A stretch of DNA of 64,000 nucleotides, taken from contig NZ_WSRO01000002.1 of assembly GCF_009769735.1 (NCBI RefSeq), forward strand, positions 5,530,001 to 5,594,000, given 5' to 3'. Made by a program: the position numbers and the translations under genes. A model generated the notes under the pieces. That model was not told the origin of the DNA. It did no database searches and saw only the letters and a program-made list of their open reading frames with translations. This document shows positions 1-7,671 of this stretch, one piece after another. The DNA comes from Streptomyces sp. BA2 (GTDB lineage: Bacteria; Actinomycetota; Actinomycetes; Streptomycetales; Streptomycetaceae). The first letter of the stretch is position 1, and each line of letters starts with the position of its first letter.

Positions 1-603
1 CCAGCGGCCGATCGCCTCGGCGTCGGCCTCGCTGTAGACGGCGCCCGTCGGGTTGGACGGCGACACGAAGAGGACGACCTTCGTGCGCTCCGTGCGCGCG
101 GCCTCCAGCTGCTCCACGGAGACGCGGTAGCCCGTGGTCTCGTCGGCGACGACCTCGACCGGCACACCGCCCGCGAGACGGATCGACTCCGGGTATGTCG
201 TCCAGTAGGGAGCCGGGACGATGACCTCGTCGCCCGGGTCGAGGATCGCGGCGAACGCCTGATAGATCGCCTGCTTGCCGCCGTTGGTCACCAGGATCTG
301 CGAGGCGTCGACCTCGTAGCCGGAGTCGCGCAGCGTCTTCGCGGCGATCGCGGCCTTGAGCTCGGGGAGCCCGCCGGCCGGGGTGTAGCGGTGGTACTTC
401 GGGTTCTTGCAGGCCTCGACGGCGGCTTCGACGATGTAGTCGGGCGTCGGGAAGTCGGGCTCACCCGCGCCGAAACCGATCACCGGCCGCCCGGCGGCCT
501 TGAGGGCCTTCGCCTTGGCGTCGACAGCGAGGGTCGCGGACTCGGAGATCGCGCCGATGCGGGCGGAGACCCGGCGCTCGGTGGGAGAAGTGGAAGCGCT
601 CAT
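1..603 (-). CDS. PLP-dependent class I aminotransferase (aspartate aminotransferase-like), 3' part outside window
   Basis: About 201 N-terminal residues are visible, starting [16 protein letters not shown] from an ATG at 603; the gene runs off the left edge. Fold-type I aminotransferase landmarks are readable: [10 protein letters not shown] (substrate-side loop), [25 protein letters not shown] and SPSNPTG, whose Asn normally contacts the PLP ring hydroxyl. The family transfers an amino group between Asp (or Glu, or aromatic amino acids) and 2-oxoglutarate in the cytosol. The catalytic lysine lies beyond the window. Exact substrate cannot be fixed from this part. The start is preceded by a GGGG-type ribosome site and a strong leader hairpin (628-665). 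It is divergent from the tRNA-Trp/secE unit. Confidence 0.85.
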   Translation of the reverse strand, partial: MSASTSPTERRVSARIGAISESATLAVDAKAKALKAAGRPVIGFGAGEPDFPTPDYIVEAAVEACKNPKYHRYTPAGGLPELKAAIAAKTLRDSGYEVDASQILVTNGGKQAIYQAFAAILDPGDEVIVPAPYWTTYPESIRLAGGVPVEVVADETTGYRVSVEQLEAARTERTKVVLFVSPSNPTGAVYSEADAEAIGRW

Positions 604-627
604 CGCCCCATCGTTCCAGACCCCAAA

Positions 628-665
628 GGCCCCCGGCACGCGGCTTTCGGTGTTTGCCGGGGGCC
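628..665 (-). promoter_or_regulatory. Leader hairpin upstream of the aminotransferase
   Basis: An 11-bp perfect stem (628-638 pairs with 655-665, GGCCCCCGGCA arms) with a 16-nt loop ends about 24 nt before the start codon of the minus-strand aminotransferase. Read on the minus strand it is followed by TTTGGGG, so it could act as a weak attenuator or an mRNA-stabilising hairpin. No minus-strand gene lies upstream that it could terminate. Function is inferred. Confidence 0.4.
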
Positions 666-681
666 GCCGGATCCGTTTCTG

Positions 682-711
682 TTCGACGGGGCGCCGCAGA
701 GCACGTACACT
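682..711 (+). promoter_or_regulatory. Likely promoter of tRNA-Trp / secE
   Basis: TTCGAC (682-687), an 18-nt spacer and TACACT (706-711) match the principal (HrdB-type) promoter pattern. The predicted start near 718 precedes the tRNA by about 77 nt. Read by eye, not tested. Confidence 0.45.
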
Positions 712-794
712 CACTGCTCGTTGGCCCTCACCGGCCGCACCTTCTCCTCGCACTCTGTGCACCCGGGTGGATGCGGTAGGTTGGGGGAAATCAA

Positions 795-867
795 AGGGTC
801 GTAGCTCAATTGGTAGAGCACTGGTCTCCAAAACCAGCGGTTGGGGGTTCAAGTCCCTCCGGCCCTG
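795..867 (+). tRNA. tRNA-Trp (anticodon CCA)
   Basis: Cloverleaf of 73 nt. The acceptor arm AGGGTCG (795-801) pairs with CGGCCCT (860-866) with one G-T pair, and G867 is the discriminator base. The anticodon stem CTGGT/ACCAG encloses a CTCCAAA loop with anticodon CCA at 828-830. The T-loop TTCAAGT is present. The 3' CCA is not encoded. A tRNA-Trp directly before secE-nusG is a common actinobacterial arrangement. Confidence 0.97.
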
Positions 868-978
868 CTACACACTCCTCTCGCCAGGACGTGTGCGCAC
901 ATGTACGTACTGCATTGCACCGCCGTGCGGCTCATACCGGGCGCGGCACGGCCACGACCCGGAATCAGGTGAGGACGA

Positions 979-1266
979 GTGACGGACGCCGTGGGCTCCA
1001 TCGACATGCCTGATGCCCAGGACGAGGCGCCGGATTCCAAGAAGAAGGCCCGCAAGGGCGGCAAGCGCGGCAAGAAGGGCCCCTTCGGCCGTCTCGCGCT
1101 CTTCTACCGCCAGATCGTCGCGGAGCTCCGCAAGGTCGTCTGGCCGACTCGCAGTCAGCTCACGACGTACACCACCGTGGTGATTGTCTTCGTCGTCATC
1201 ATGATCGGCCTTGTGACCGTGATTGACTATGGGTTCAACCAGGCCGTCAAGTACGTCTTCGGCTGA
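979..1266 (+). CDS. secE: Preprotein translocase subunit SecE
   Basis: 95 residues from a GTG start; the small essential subunit that clamps SecY in the plasma-membrane Sec translocon. The N-terminus is hydrophilic and rich in Lys (about residues 20-35). It is followed by the conserved amphipathic SecE stretch with [16 protein letters not shown] and one transmembrane helix (about residues 65-85). The single-helix form is typical outside enterobacteria. It lies 111 nt after tRNA-Trp and 89 nt before nusG, in the classical secE-nusG pair. Confidence 0.96.
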   Translation: MTDAVGSIDMPDAQDEAPDSKKKARKGGKRGKKGPFGRLALFYRQIVAELRKVVWPTRSQLTTYTTVVIVFVVIMIGLVTVIDYGFNQAVKYVFG

Positions 1267-1355
1267 GCCGATGGCACAGCCGAGAGCGAAGGGCGCCGTA
1301 CCCGGCGCCCGTTTCGCGCGTTCCACCCCTCTGTATCCAGGAAGAAGCAGCCACC

Positions 1356-2279
1356 GTGTCTGACCCGAACCTGAACGACGCCGTTGAGCCGCGCGTGGAT
1401 TCCGAGGAGTCCGTGGAGGACCAGCTCGACATCGTCGAGGCGGCGGACGCCGAGGACCCGGACCAGGCCGAGGCTGCTGACGCCGCCGCTGGCGCTCCCG
1501 CCGAGGAGTCGGCGCTGCACGTCGAGACCGACACCGAGTCTGCCGACGACGCGGAGGCGGGCGACGAAGCCGCCGCCGAGTCCGAAGAGGACGAGACCGA
1601 AGAGGGCACCGAGGCCGCCGAGTCCGACGAGTCCGCAGAGGACGAGGAGGAGGCCGAGCCGGTCGACCCGATCGTGGCCCTGCGCGACGAGCTCCGCACC
1701 CTGCCCGGCGAGTGGTACGTCATCCACACCTACGCCGGTTACGAGAACCGCGTGAAGACCAACCTCGAACAGCGTGCCGTCTCGCTGAACGTCGAGGACT
1801 TCATCTTCCAGGCCGAGGTGCCGCAGGAAGAGGTCGCGCAGATCAAGAACGGCGAGCGCAAGACGATCCGTCAGAACAAGCTCCCCGGGTACGTCCTGGT
1901 GCGCATGGACCTGACGAACGAGTCCTGGGGCGTCGTCCGCAACACCCCCGGCGTCACCGGCTTCGTGGGCAACGCCTACGACCCGTACCCGCTGACCCTG
2001 GACGAGATCGTCAAGATGCTCGCCCCCGAGGCCGAGGAGAAGGCGGCCCGCGAGGCCGCCGAGGCCGAGGGCAAGCCGGCTCCGTCCCGCAAGGTCGAGG
2101 TTCAGGTGCTCGACTTCGAGGTCGGGGACTCGGTCACCGTCACCGACGGCCCGTTCGCGACGCTGCAGGCGACGATCAACGAGATCAACGCCGACTCGAA
2201 GAAGGTCAAGGGTCTCGTCGAGATCTTCGGCCGCGAGACCCCGGTCGAGCTCAGCTTCGACCAGATCCAGAAGAACTAG
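1356..2279 (+). CDS. nusG: Transcription termination/antitermination factor NusG
   Basis: 307 residues from GTG, after a GGAAGAAG ribosome site. Residues 1-115 are a very acidic, low-complexity extension (runs of Glu, Asp and Ala), a known feature of streptomycete NusG and absent from the 181-residue E. coli protein. The NGN domain begins near W120 ([12 protein letters not shown]) and a KOW domain sits near the C-terminus ([15 protein letters not shown]). NusG binds the RNA polymerase clamp through NGN and Rho or ribosomal protein S10 through KOW. The gene is closed by a strong intrinsic terminator. Confidence 0.97.
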   Translation: MSDPNLNDAVEPRVDSEESVEDQLDIVEAADAEDPDQAEAADAAAGAPAEESALHVETDTESADDAEAGDEAAAESEEDETEEGTEAAESDESAEDEEEAEPVDPIVALRDELRTLPGEWYVIHTYAGYENRVKTNLEQRAVSLNVEDFIFQAEVPQEEVAQIKNGERKTIRQNKLPGYVLVRMDLTNESWGVVRNTPGVTGFVGNAYDPYPLTLDEIVKMLAPEAEEKAAREAAEAEGKPAPSRKVEVQVLDFEVGDSVTVTDGPFATLQATINEINADSKKVKGLVEIFGRETPVELSFDQIQKN

Positions 2280-2311
2280 CCCTCGCGGCTCCCTCTGGAA
2301 CATACGCCTCC

Positions 2312-2359
2312 GAACAGGTCAGACGGGCTCTCAAAGCCTGTCTGACCTGCTCGGTTTTT
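2312..2359 (+). terminator. Intrinsic terminator after nusG
   Basis: A 14-bp stem (2315-2328 with 2336-2349, one G-T pair) and a 7-nt loop are followed by CGG and a TTTTT run (2355-2359). It separates secE-nusG from rplK-rplA. The T-run overlaps the proposed -35 of the next promoter. Confidence 0.9.
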
Positions 2360-2385
2360 GGCCGCGCGACTATACCCGTTATCGT
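2358..2385 (+). promoter_or_regulatory. Possible promoter of rplK-rplA
   Basis: TTGGCC (2358-2363), 16-nt spacer, TATCGT (2380-2385). It follows the nusG terminator directly and gives a leader of about 60 nt before rplK. A nearby TATACC (2371) is an alternative -10. The leader holds a short CATCC/GGATG hairpin (about 2400-2417). Regulation by L1 binding to this mRNA is known for the operon in other bacteria but is not provable here. Confidence 0.4.
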
Positions 2386-2454
2386 TGTGCGGTATGCCTC
2401 CATCCGGATGACTGGATGGTGGCTGGAAACTCTCACTAGGACCCGGAGAGAGCA

Positions 2455-2889
2455 ATGCCTCCCAAGAAGAAGAAGGTCACGGGGCTTATCAAGCTCCAGA
2501 TCCAGGCCGGCGCAGCCAACCCGGCCCCGCCGGTCGGCCCCGCCCTGGGCCAGCACGGCGTCAACATCATGGAGTTCTGCAAGGCCTACAACGCCGCGAC
2601 CGAGTCGCAGCGTGGCTGGGTCATCCCGGTGGAGATCACGGTCTACGAAGACCGCTCCTTCACCTTCGTGACCAAGACTCCGCCGGCCGCCAAGATGATC
2701 CTCAAGGCCGCGGGTGTCGAGAAGGGCTCCGGCGAGCCGCACAAGACCAAGGTCGCCAAGATCACCGAGGCGCAGGTCCGCGAGATCGCCACCACCAAGA
2801 TGGAAGACCTCAACGCCAACGACCTGGACGCCGCGTCGAAGATCATCGCCGGCACCGCCCGTTCCATGGGCATCACGGTCGAGGGCTGA
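2455..2889 (+). CDS. rplK: 50S ribosomal protein L11
   Basis: 144 residues, ATG, with a GGAGAG site 7 nt upstream. The N-terminal domain shows the proline-rich [20 protein letters not shown] stretch, the thiostrepton-binding face. The C-terminal 23S-binding domain ends SMGITVEG. L11 forms the GTPase-associated centre with 23S helices 43-44. It is followed after 112 nt by rplA. Length and sequence are ordinary for the family. Confidence 0.98.
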
Positions 2890-3001
2890 GAGCTTTCCCC
2901 GTCTGACCTTTCTCAGTGGTAGGGCCACGCGCCGGCCCGCACCACGACTCCACACCTGTCACGCGGCGGAGCCGCATGATGTAACCGCAACAGGAGCAGA
3001 A

Positions 3002-3724
3002 GTGAAGCGCAGCAAGACTCTCCGCGCTGCGGACGCCAAGATCGACCGGGACAAGCTCTACGCCCCGCTCGAGGCCGTCCGTCTCGCCAAGGAGACCTCC
3101 GCGACCAAGTTCGACGGCACCGTCGAGGTCGCCTTCCGCCTGGGTGTCGACCCGCGCAAGGCCGACCAGATGGTCCGTGGCACCGTGAACCTCCCGCACG
3201 GCACCGGCAAGACCGCCCGGGTCCTGGTCTTCGCGACCGGTGACCGTGCTGCGGCCGCGGAAGCCGCTGGGGCCGACATCGTCGGCGCCGACGAGCTCAT
3301 CGACGAGGTCGCCAAGGGTCGTCTGGACTTCGACGCCGTCGTCGCCACCCCGGACCTCATGGGCAAGGTCGGCCGCCTCGGCCGCGTGCTCGGTCCGCGT
3401 GGTCTGATGCCGAACCCGAAGACCGGCACCGTGACCCCCGACGTCGTGAAGGCTGTCAACGACATCAAGGGCGGCAAGATCGAGTTCCGCGTCGACAAGC
3501 ACTCGAACCTGCACTTCATCATCGGCAAGGTGTCCTTCGACGACACCAAGCTGGTGGAGAACTACGCCGCGGCGCTGGAGGAGATCCTCCGTCTGAAGCC
3601 GTCGGCCGCCAAGGGTCGCTACATCAAGAAGGCCGCGCTCACCACCACGATGGGCCCCGGCATTCCGCTGGACAGCAACCGCACCCGCAACCTCCTCGTC
3701 GAGGAGGACCCGGCCGCCGTCTGA
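3002..3724 (+). CDS. rplA: 50S ribosomal protein L1
   Basis: 240 residues from a GTG at 3002 placed after an ACAGGAGCAGA ribosome site; a longer upstream reading frame exists but lacks family similarity. It starts with the L1-typical [10 protein letters not shown]. The signature [15 protein letters not shown] and the C-terminal TMGPGIPLD are intact. L1 forms the mobile L1 stalk at the E site and is the usual repressor of its own rplK-rplA mRNA. A terminator follows at 3761. Confidence 0.98.
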   Translation: MKRSKTLRAADAKIDRDKLYAPLEAVRLAKETSATKFDGTVEVAFRLGVDPRKADQMVRGTVNLPHGTGKTARVLVFATGDRAAAAEAAGADIVGADELIDEVAKGRLDFDAVVATPDLMGKVGRLGRVLGPRGLMPNPKTGTVTPDVVKAVNDIKGGKIEFRVDKHSNLHFIIGKVSFDDTKLVENYAAALEEILRLKPSAAKGRYIKKAALTTTMGPGIPLDSNRTRNLLVEEDPAAV

Positions 3725-3760
3725 ATGTGACGGCAGTCGCGTCGTGTACGCGTTTGTGAT

Positions 3761-3797
3761 GACGGGCCCCGCAACCTTTCGAGGTGCGGGGCCCGTC
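3761..3797 (+). terminator. Terminator after rplA
   Basis: 13-bp G/C-rich stem (3761-3773 with 3785-3797; GACGGGCCCCGCA arms) with an interrupted loop. There is no T-run, as is common in Streptomyces terminators. Confidence 0.8.
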
Positions 3798-3879
3798 CTC
3801 GTATGCGTGCATGTCCGTCGGAGCGTTCGGGGACTGCGCTAGCGTGCGTGATTCACACGATTACAAGGGGTGGGATGTC

Positions 3880-4770
3880 ATGAACAGCACGACCATGCGA
3901 CGCGCGGGCCTGTCGATCGCGGTGGCCGCGGCGCTGACCGGGGTCGCGGCCTGTGGCTCCTCCGGCGGCGGCGACAGCGACGCGAAGGGCAAGAAGAAGG
4001 GCTCCGTCGCTCTGAGCCCGATAGCCGCCCTGCGCACCATCGAGAACAAGACCGACAACGCAGACTCGGCCAAGGTCGAGGGCAAGACGGTCATGGGCAC
4101 CCAGATGTCGATGGACATGAAGGGCGTCATGGGCTGGAAGGACGGGGTGACCGGCGAGGTGACGGCGACCCTCACCGGCGGCACCGCGGCCGACCAGATG
4201 GAACAGCTCGGCCAGTCCACCATCGACTACCGCTATCTGCCCGACGCGTACTACGCCAACATGGGCGACAAGTTCGCTTCCCAGTCCGGCGGCAAGCACT
4301 GGATCGAGTACGACTACGCCACGCTGGCCGAGATGGGCGGCGCCGCCGGTGAGGCCTTCAAGGACCAGATGCAGAACACCACGCCCAACCAGTCGGTGAA
4401 GATGCTCCTCGCGTCCGGCGACGTGAAGCGCGTGGGCCAGGAGAAGGTCCGCGGGACGGAGGCGACCCACTACTCGGGCACCGTCGACGTCGCGGACCTC
4501 ACCGGCAAGAACACGGACCTCGACGCCGAGCAGATGTCCGAGCTGAAGAAGCAGTTCAAGCAGGCCGGCATGAGCACCGAGAAGATCGACATCTGGGTCA
4601 ACGGCGACGACCTGCTGGTCAAGAAGACCGAGAAGGCCGACATGAAGACCGGCTCCTTCTCACAGACGGTCTACTACAGCGACTACGGCACCCCGGTCTC
4701 CGCCGAGAAGCCCCCGGCCTCGGACACGATGAGCTTCAAGGACCTCATGAACCAGCAGCCGCAGGCCTGA
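3880..4770 (+). CDS. Secreted lipoprotein (LppX/LprG-like fold family), copy 1
   Basis: 296 residues from the ATG at 3880, chosen because AAGGGGTGGG lies just upstream and the signal peptide starts there. A type II signal peptide MNSTTMRRAGLSIAV... ends in lipobox VAAC with Cys25 as the lipidation site, followed by a Gly/Ser/Lys linker. The mature part is hydrophilic with many Met, Lys and Asp residues and resembles actinobacterial LppX_LprAFG or LolA-like lipid-binding lipoproteins; this assignment is inference. It is a paralogue of the next gene (shared MKMSGVMGW/MDMKGVMGW stretch and a similar C-terminal half). The pair sits between rplA and rplJ. Confidence 0.8.
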   Translation: MNSTTMRRAGLSIAVAAALTGVAACGSSGGGDSDAKGKKKGSVALSPIAALRTIENKTDNADSAKVEGKTVMGTQMSMDMKGVMGWKDGVTGEVTATLTGGTAADQMEQLGQSTIDYRYLPDAYYANMGDKFASQSGGKHWIEYDYATLAEMGGAAGEAFKDQMQNTTPNQSVKMLLASGDVKRVGQEKVRGTEATHYSGTVDVADLTGKNTDLDAEQMSELKKQFKQAGMSTEKIDIWVNGDDLLVKKTEKADMKTGSFSQTVYYSDYGTPVSAEKPPASDTMSFKDLMNQQPQA

Positions 4771-4835
4771 CCTCGGACGTCGGGTATTCTCGCCAGACTG
4801 AATTGTGTCGATCATGTGTTCCTAGGGGTGGGGTC

Positions 4836-5792
4836 ATGACTGTGAAGAGAATGGCGGGCGCCGTGCTCGCCACCACGCTGCTGTGTACGGGTGCGGTGGC
4901 CTGTGGAGGCTCCGACAAGGACGGCAAGGCCGGGGCGGGCTCGGGGGAGACCCAGTCCCGGTCGCAGGTGACCGAGGTCATCACGGCGGCGTACGAGAAG
5001 ACCGCGAAGGCGAAGTCGGCCAAGGTCGAGATGACGATGACGGCGCCCAAGTCGATGGGCGGCGGCTCCGAAGACATGAAGATGTCCGGCGTCATGGGCT
5101 GGGACCCGACCGTCATGGATATGACGATGTCGGGCTCGGCGCTCACGGACAGCGACCCGGAGGCGCCGGAGAAGGTCCGGATGCTCTGGCTCGACAACGT
5201 GATGTACATGGACATGGGGGCTGTCGCCGCCAAGGACATGGACGGCAAGCAGTGGGTCAAGATGGACCTGAACACCATCGCGGAGCAGGTCGGTGACGAG
5301 AAGGCCGCCAAGCAGCTGACCGGCGGCCTGGACAGCATGAACCAGGACCCGGCGCAGCAGCTCGCGATGCTCCTGGACTCGCCGAACCTGAAGCATGTCG
5401 GACCGGCCAAGGTCGACGGCGTCTCGACCCAGCGCTACAAGGGCCGTCTCTCCGTCAAGGAGATGATGGAGTCCAACAAGGGCCTCGACGAGATGCTCGG
5501 CAAGAGCGAGCGCGAACAGCTCCTCAAGAACATCGAGAAGTCGGGCATCAAGGGGTACGACACCGAGGTCTGGGTGAACGAGGACGACTACCCCGTCCGT
5601 ATGGACATCGACATCAAGTCCCCCGAAGGCACGATGAAGACGTCCCAGAAGTTCTCCGAGTACGGCGCGGCCGCCAAGGTGACCCCGCCGCCGGCCGGGG
5701 AGACCTTCGACCTGATGGAGATGTTCAAGGAGCTCGAGGGCATGGGGAAGCCGGACTCCGGCAGCTCCGGTAGCTCCGACAGCGGCTTCTGA
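4836..5792 (+). CDS. Secreted lipoprotein (LppX/LprG-like fold family), copy 2
   Basis: 318 residues from the ATG at 4836, preceded by AGGGGTGGGG. The signal peptide MTVKRMAGAVLATTLL ends TGAVAC with Cys23 as the lipid anchor. The mature domain parallels copy 1 (MSGVMGWDPT, YGRLS/YSGTVD-type repeats, an EVWVNEDD..VR motif against DIWVNGDD..VK), indicating tandem duplication. The C-terminus is a Gly/Ser tail. The role is unknown; related families bind lipids or act in envelope transport. The 65-nt gap from copy 1 includes a TATTCT that could be a -10. Confidence 0.8.
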   Translation: MTVKRMAGAVLATTLLCTGAVACGGSDKDGKAGAGSGETQSRSQVTEVITAAYEKTAKAKSAKVEMTMTAPKSMGGGSEDMKMSGVMGWDPTVMDMTMSGSALTDSDPEAPEKVRMLWLDNVMYMDMGAVAAKDMDGKQWVKMDLNTIAEQVGDEKAAKQLTGGLDSMNQDPAQQLAMLLDSPNLKHVGPAKVDGVSTQRYKGRLSVKEMMESNKGLDEMLGKSEREQLLKNIEKSGIKGYDTEVWVNEDDYPVRMDIDIKSPEGTMKTSQKFSEYGAAAKVTPPPAGETFDLMEMFKELEGMGKPDSGSSGSSDSGF

Positions 5793-5799
5793 CGCCGAT

Positions 5800-5829
5800 T
5801 TGCTTGACGCGAACCCGTTCGCGTACTCT
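5800..5829 (+). promoter_or_regulatory. Likely promoter of rplJ-rplL
   Basis: TACTCT (5824-5829) is a good -10. The -35 is ambiguous: TTGCTT (5800-5805, 18-nt spacer) or TTGACG (5804-5809, 14-nt spacer). It lies directly before the conserved L10 leader. Confidence 0.5.
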
Positions 5830-5835
5830 TCCACA

Positions 5836-6008
5836 GAAGCCAAAGACCGCTGGTCGTTGCCGTGTGCTCGTAAGAGGGTGCGGTGGCCGAAGGATCCGCT
5901 GAAACTGCGGACGACCCGCGTAGGTGACTGTGGAAGTGAGTGCTCCCGGACGGGATTCCGTCAGGTCGAGCTCATGCCCCGGCGCCTGCGCCGGGGCGTT
6001 TTGTTTTG
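5836..6008 (+). promoter_or_regulatory. L10-type ribosomal leader of rplJ-rplL
   Basis: The leader opens with GAAGCCAAAGACCGCTGGT, the conserved core of the Rfam L10 leader class, which folds to bind the L10-(L12)4 complex. Downstream, 5976-6008 is a canonical intrinsic terminator. The arrangement suggests that binding of L10/L12 controls read-through into rplJ. The recognition of the core is from memory of the family; the fold was not computed. Confidence 0.75.
5976..6008 (+). terminator. Attenuator in the L10 leader
   Basis: A 9-bp stem (5976-5984 with 5989-5997, GCCCCGGCG arms) closes a 4-nt loop and is followed by GTTTTGTTTT. It lies before rplJ rather than after a gene, with no coding end upstream closer than 5792. 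This fits an attenuator better than a simple terminator. Confidence 0.75.
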
Positions 6009-6057
6009 TCAGCCCCTTTTGAGCGGTCCTCATCACCCGGAAGGAGGCTGACGCTCT

Positions 6058-6588
6058 ATGCCGACGCCCGACAAGGCTGCCGCGGTAGCCGAGCTCACGG
6101 ACAAGTTCCGCAGCTCGAACGCCGCCGTGCTGACCGAGTACCGGGGTCTCACCGTGGCCCAGCTCAAGCAGCTGCGCCGTTCGCTCGGTGAGAACTCCGA
6201 GTACGCCGTGGTGAAGAACACGCTGACCAAGATCGCGGCCAACGAGGCCGGGATCAACACGCTGGACGACCTGTTCTCGGGTCCGACGGCTGTTGCCTTC
6301 GTCACCGGTGACCCGGTGGAGTCGGCGAAGGGTCTTCGTGACTTCGCCAAGGACAACCCCAACCTCGTCATCAAGGGCGGTGTCCTTGACGGCAAGGCGC
6401 TGTCCGCCGACGAGATCAAGAAGCTCGCGGACCTCGAGTCCCGCGAGGTTCTGCTCGCCAAGCTGGCGGGCGCCATGAAGGGCAAGCAGACGCAGACCGC
6501 GCAGCTCTTCCAGGCGCTTCCCTCGAAGTTCGTCCGCACCGCGGAGGCGCTTCGTGCCAAGCAGGCCGAGCAGGGCGGTGCCGAGTAA
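6058..6588 (+). CDS. rplJ: 50S ribosomal protein L10
   Basis: 176 residues, ATG, GGAAGGAGG site 10 nt upstream. [31 protein letters not shown] and the helix carrying the L12-dimer sites at the C-terminus are recognisable. L10 is the base of the L7/L12 stalk that recruits translational GTPases. rplL follows after 113 nt. Expression is probably set by the leader at 5836-6008. Confidence 0.98.
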   Translation: MPTPDKAAAVAELTDKFRSSNAAVLTEYRGLTVAQLKQLRRSLGENSEYAVVKNTLTKIAANEAGINTLDDLFSGPTAVAFVTGDPVESAKGLRDFAKDNPNLVIKGGVLDGKALSADEIKKLADLESREVLLAKLAGAMKGKQTQTAQLFQALPSKFVRTAEALRAKQAEQGGAE

Positions 6589-6701
6589 TTCGGCTCGCGC
6601 ATTGATCGCCGCCCGCTAGGGCGACGGTCGCAGCGGGCCGAACGTACGCCCGCCTTCATATACACCCGGCACCAGCCGAATTAGTGGAAGGATCGCCCAT
6701 C

Positions 6702-7082
6702 ATGGCGAAGCTCAGCCAGGAAGACCTGCTTGCTCAGTTCGAGGAGCTCACCCTCATCGAGCTCTCCGAGTTCGTGAAGGCCTTCGAGGAGAAGTTCGAC
6801 GTCACCGCCGCCGCGGCCGTCGCCGCTGCCCCGGCCGGCCCGGCCGCCGCCGCCGAGGTTGCCGAGGAGCAGGACGAGTTCGACGTCATCCTCACCGGCG
6901 CCGGCGAGAAGAAGATCCAGGTCATCAAGGTCGTGCGCGAGCTCACCTCCCTGGGCCTCAAGGAGGCCAAGGACCTCGTCGACGGCACCCCGAAGCCGGT
7001 CCTCGAGAAGGTCGCCAAGGAGGCCGCCGAGAAGGCTGCCGAGTCCCTCAAGGCCGCCGGCGCCTCCGTCGAGGTCAAGTAA
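6702..7082 (+). CDS. rplL: 50S ribosomal protein L7/L12
   Basis: 126 residues from the ATG at 6702, with GGAAGGA upstream; an in-frame ATG 18 nt earlier is less well placed. The N-terminal dimerisation helix ([16 protein letters not shown]), the Ala/Pro hinge (about residues 38-55) and the C-terminal factor-binding domain ([20 protein letters not shown]) are intact. It is present in several copies on the stalk through L10. A terminator follows. Confidence 0.98.
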   Translation: MAKLSQEDLLAQFEELTLIELSEFVKAFEEKFDVTAAAAVAAAPAGPAAAAEVAEEQDEFDVILTGAGEKKIQVIKVVRELTSLGLKEAKDLVDGTPKPVLEKVAKEAAEKAAESLKAAGASVEVK

Positions 7083-7161
7083 CACCTCGCGAGTCGTCTG
7101 CCGCGCGCCTGCGGGCGTGTAGGTGGCAGGACTTTCCAGCGCTGCTCAGGCAGCGCGCGTC

Positions 7162-7193
7162 AAGGGCGATCACCCATCTGGGTGGTCGCCCTT
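7162..7193 (+). terminator. Terminator after rplL
   Basis: 14-bp stem (7162-7175 with 7180-7193, one G-T pair) with a 4-nt loop and a short trailing TTCGGCGTT. The 285 bases between it and the rpoB promoter at 7479 hold no gene I can support; the open frames there lack coding character. Confidence 0.85.
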
Positions 7194-7478
7194 CGGCGTT
7201 CTCCGGCGCACCCCTACGGCTGCCTTGCGTAGCCCGCGCCGACGAGTATGGTGATCTTCGTCGTGCCTCGGAACGGCCGTGACGGTGACGATCTGAGAGC
7301 CAAGTCGGGGCAGGGGGGCCTTGACGAACCGCACGCAGCGCGCAATTCTCAGGACGCGTCGTCACAACGATCCGCATCCGAGGCATGGATCGACGGCGAA
7401 GAGGGCAGTATCGATGTGCATCGAGGGCGTGGCTTGCAGCAGGGGTTGAGAACAACGAGGGTCTTCAAAAACCCGCAC

Positions 7479-7507
7479 TGGACATCAGTGGGCCTAGTGG
7501 CTACACT
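7479..7507 (+). promoter_or_regulatory. Promoter of rpoB-rpoC
   Basis: TGGACA (7479-7484), a 17-nt spacer and TACACT (7502-7507) form a near-consensus promoter. It predicts a start near 7513 and an untranslated leader of about 160 nt. It separates rpoBC from rplJL, which ends in its own terminator. Confidence 0.7.
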
Positions 7508-7671
7508 GACCCTTTGCGCTGCCTGTTAGCTGCCTCCTGCCCGTCACCAGGGGCATGCCCATGCTTGAGCACAGTGGACTGGACTTTCCCTGACCTGGGA
7601 TGTTCCGTCTCTGCGTCCAGCCTGGGACCGGTACGCGCGTAGTGAGTCCGAGCCCTCGGAAGGACCCCCTC
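7508..7671 (+). promoter_or_regulatory. rpoB leader with an actinobacterial-type conserved segment
   Basis: The leader contains CTTTGCGCTGCCTGTTAG (7513-7530) and a following GCTGCCTCCTGCCC. I recall similar sequences upstream of rpoB in other actinobacteria, so this may be a conserved regulatory leader. It also holds a 12-codon frame with ATG at 7557 (MPMLEHSGLDFP). Neither role is proven here. Confidence 0.4.

Noticed and set aside
7248..7529. Open frame between the rplL terminator and the rpoB promoter
   Set aside because: No ribosome site, no codon bias, and it crosses the rpoB promoter.
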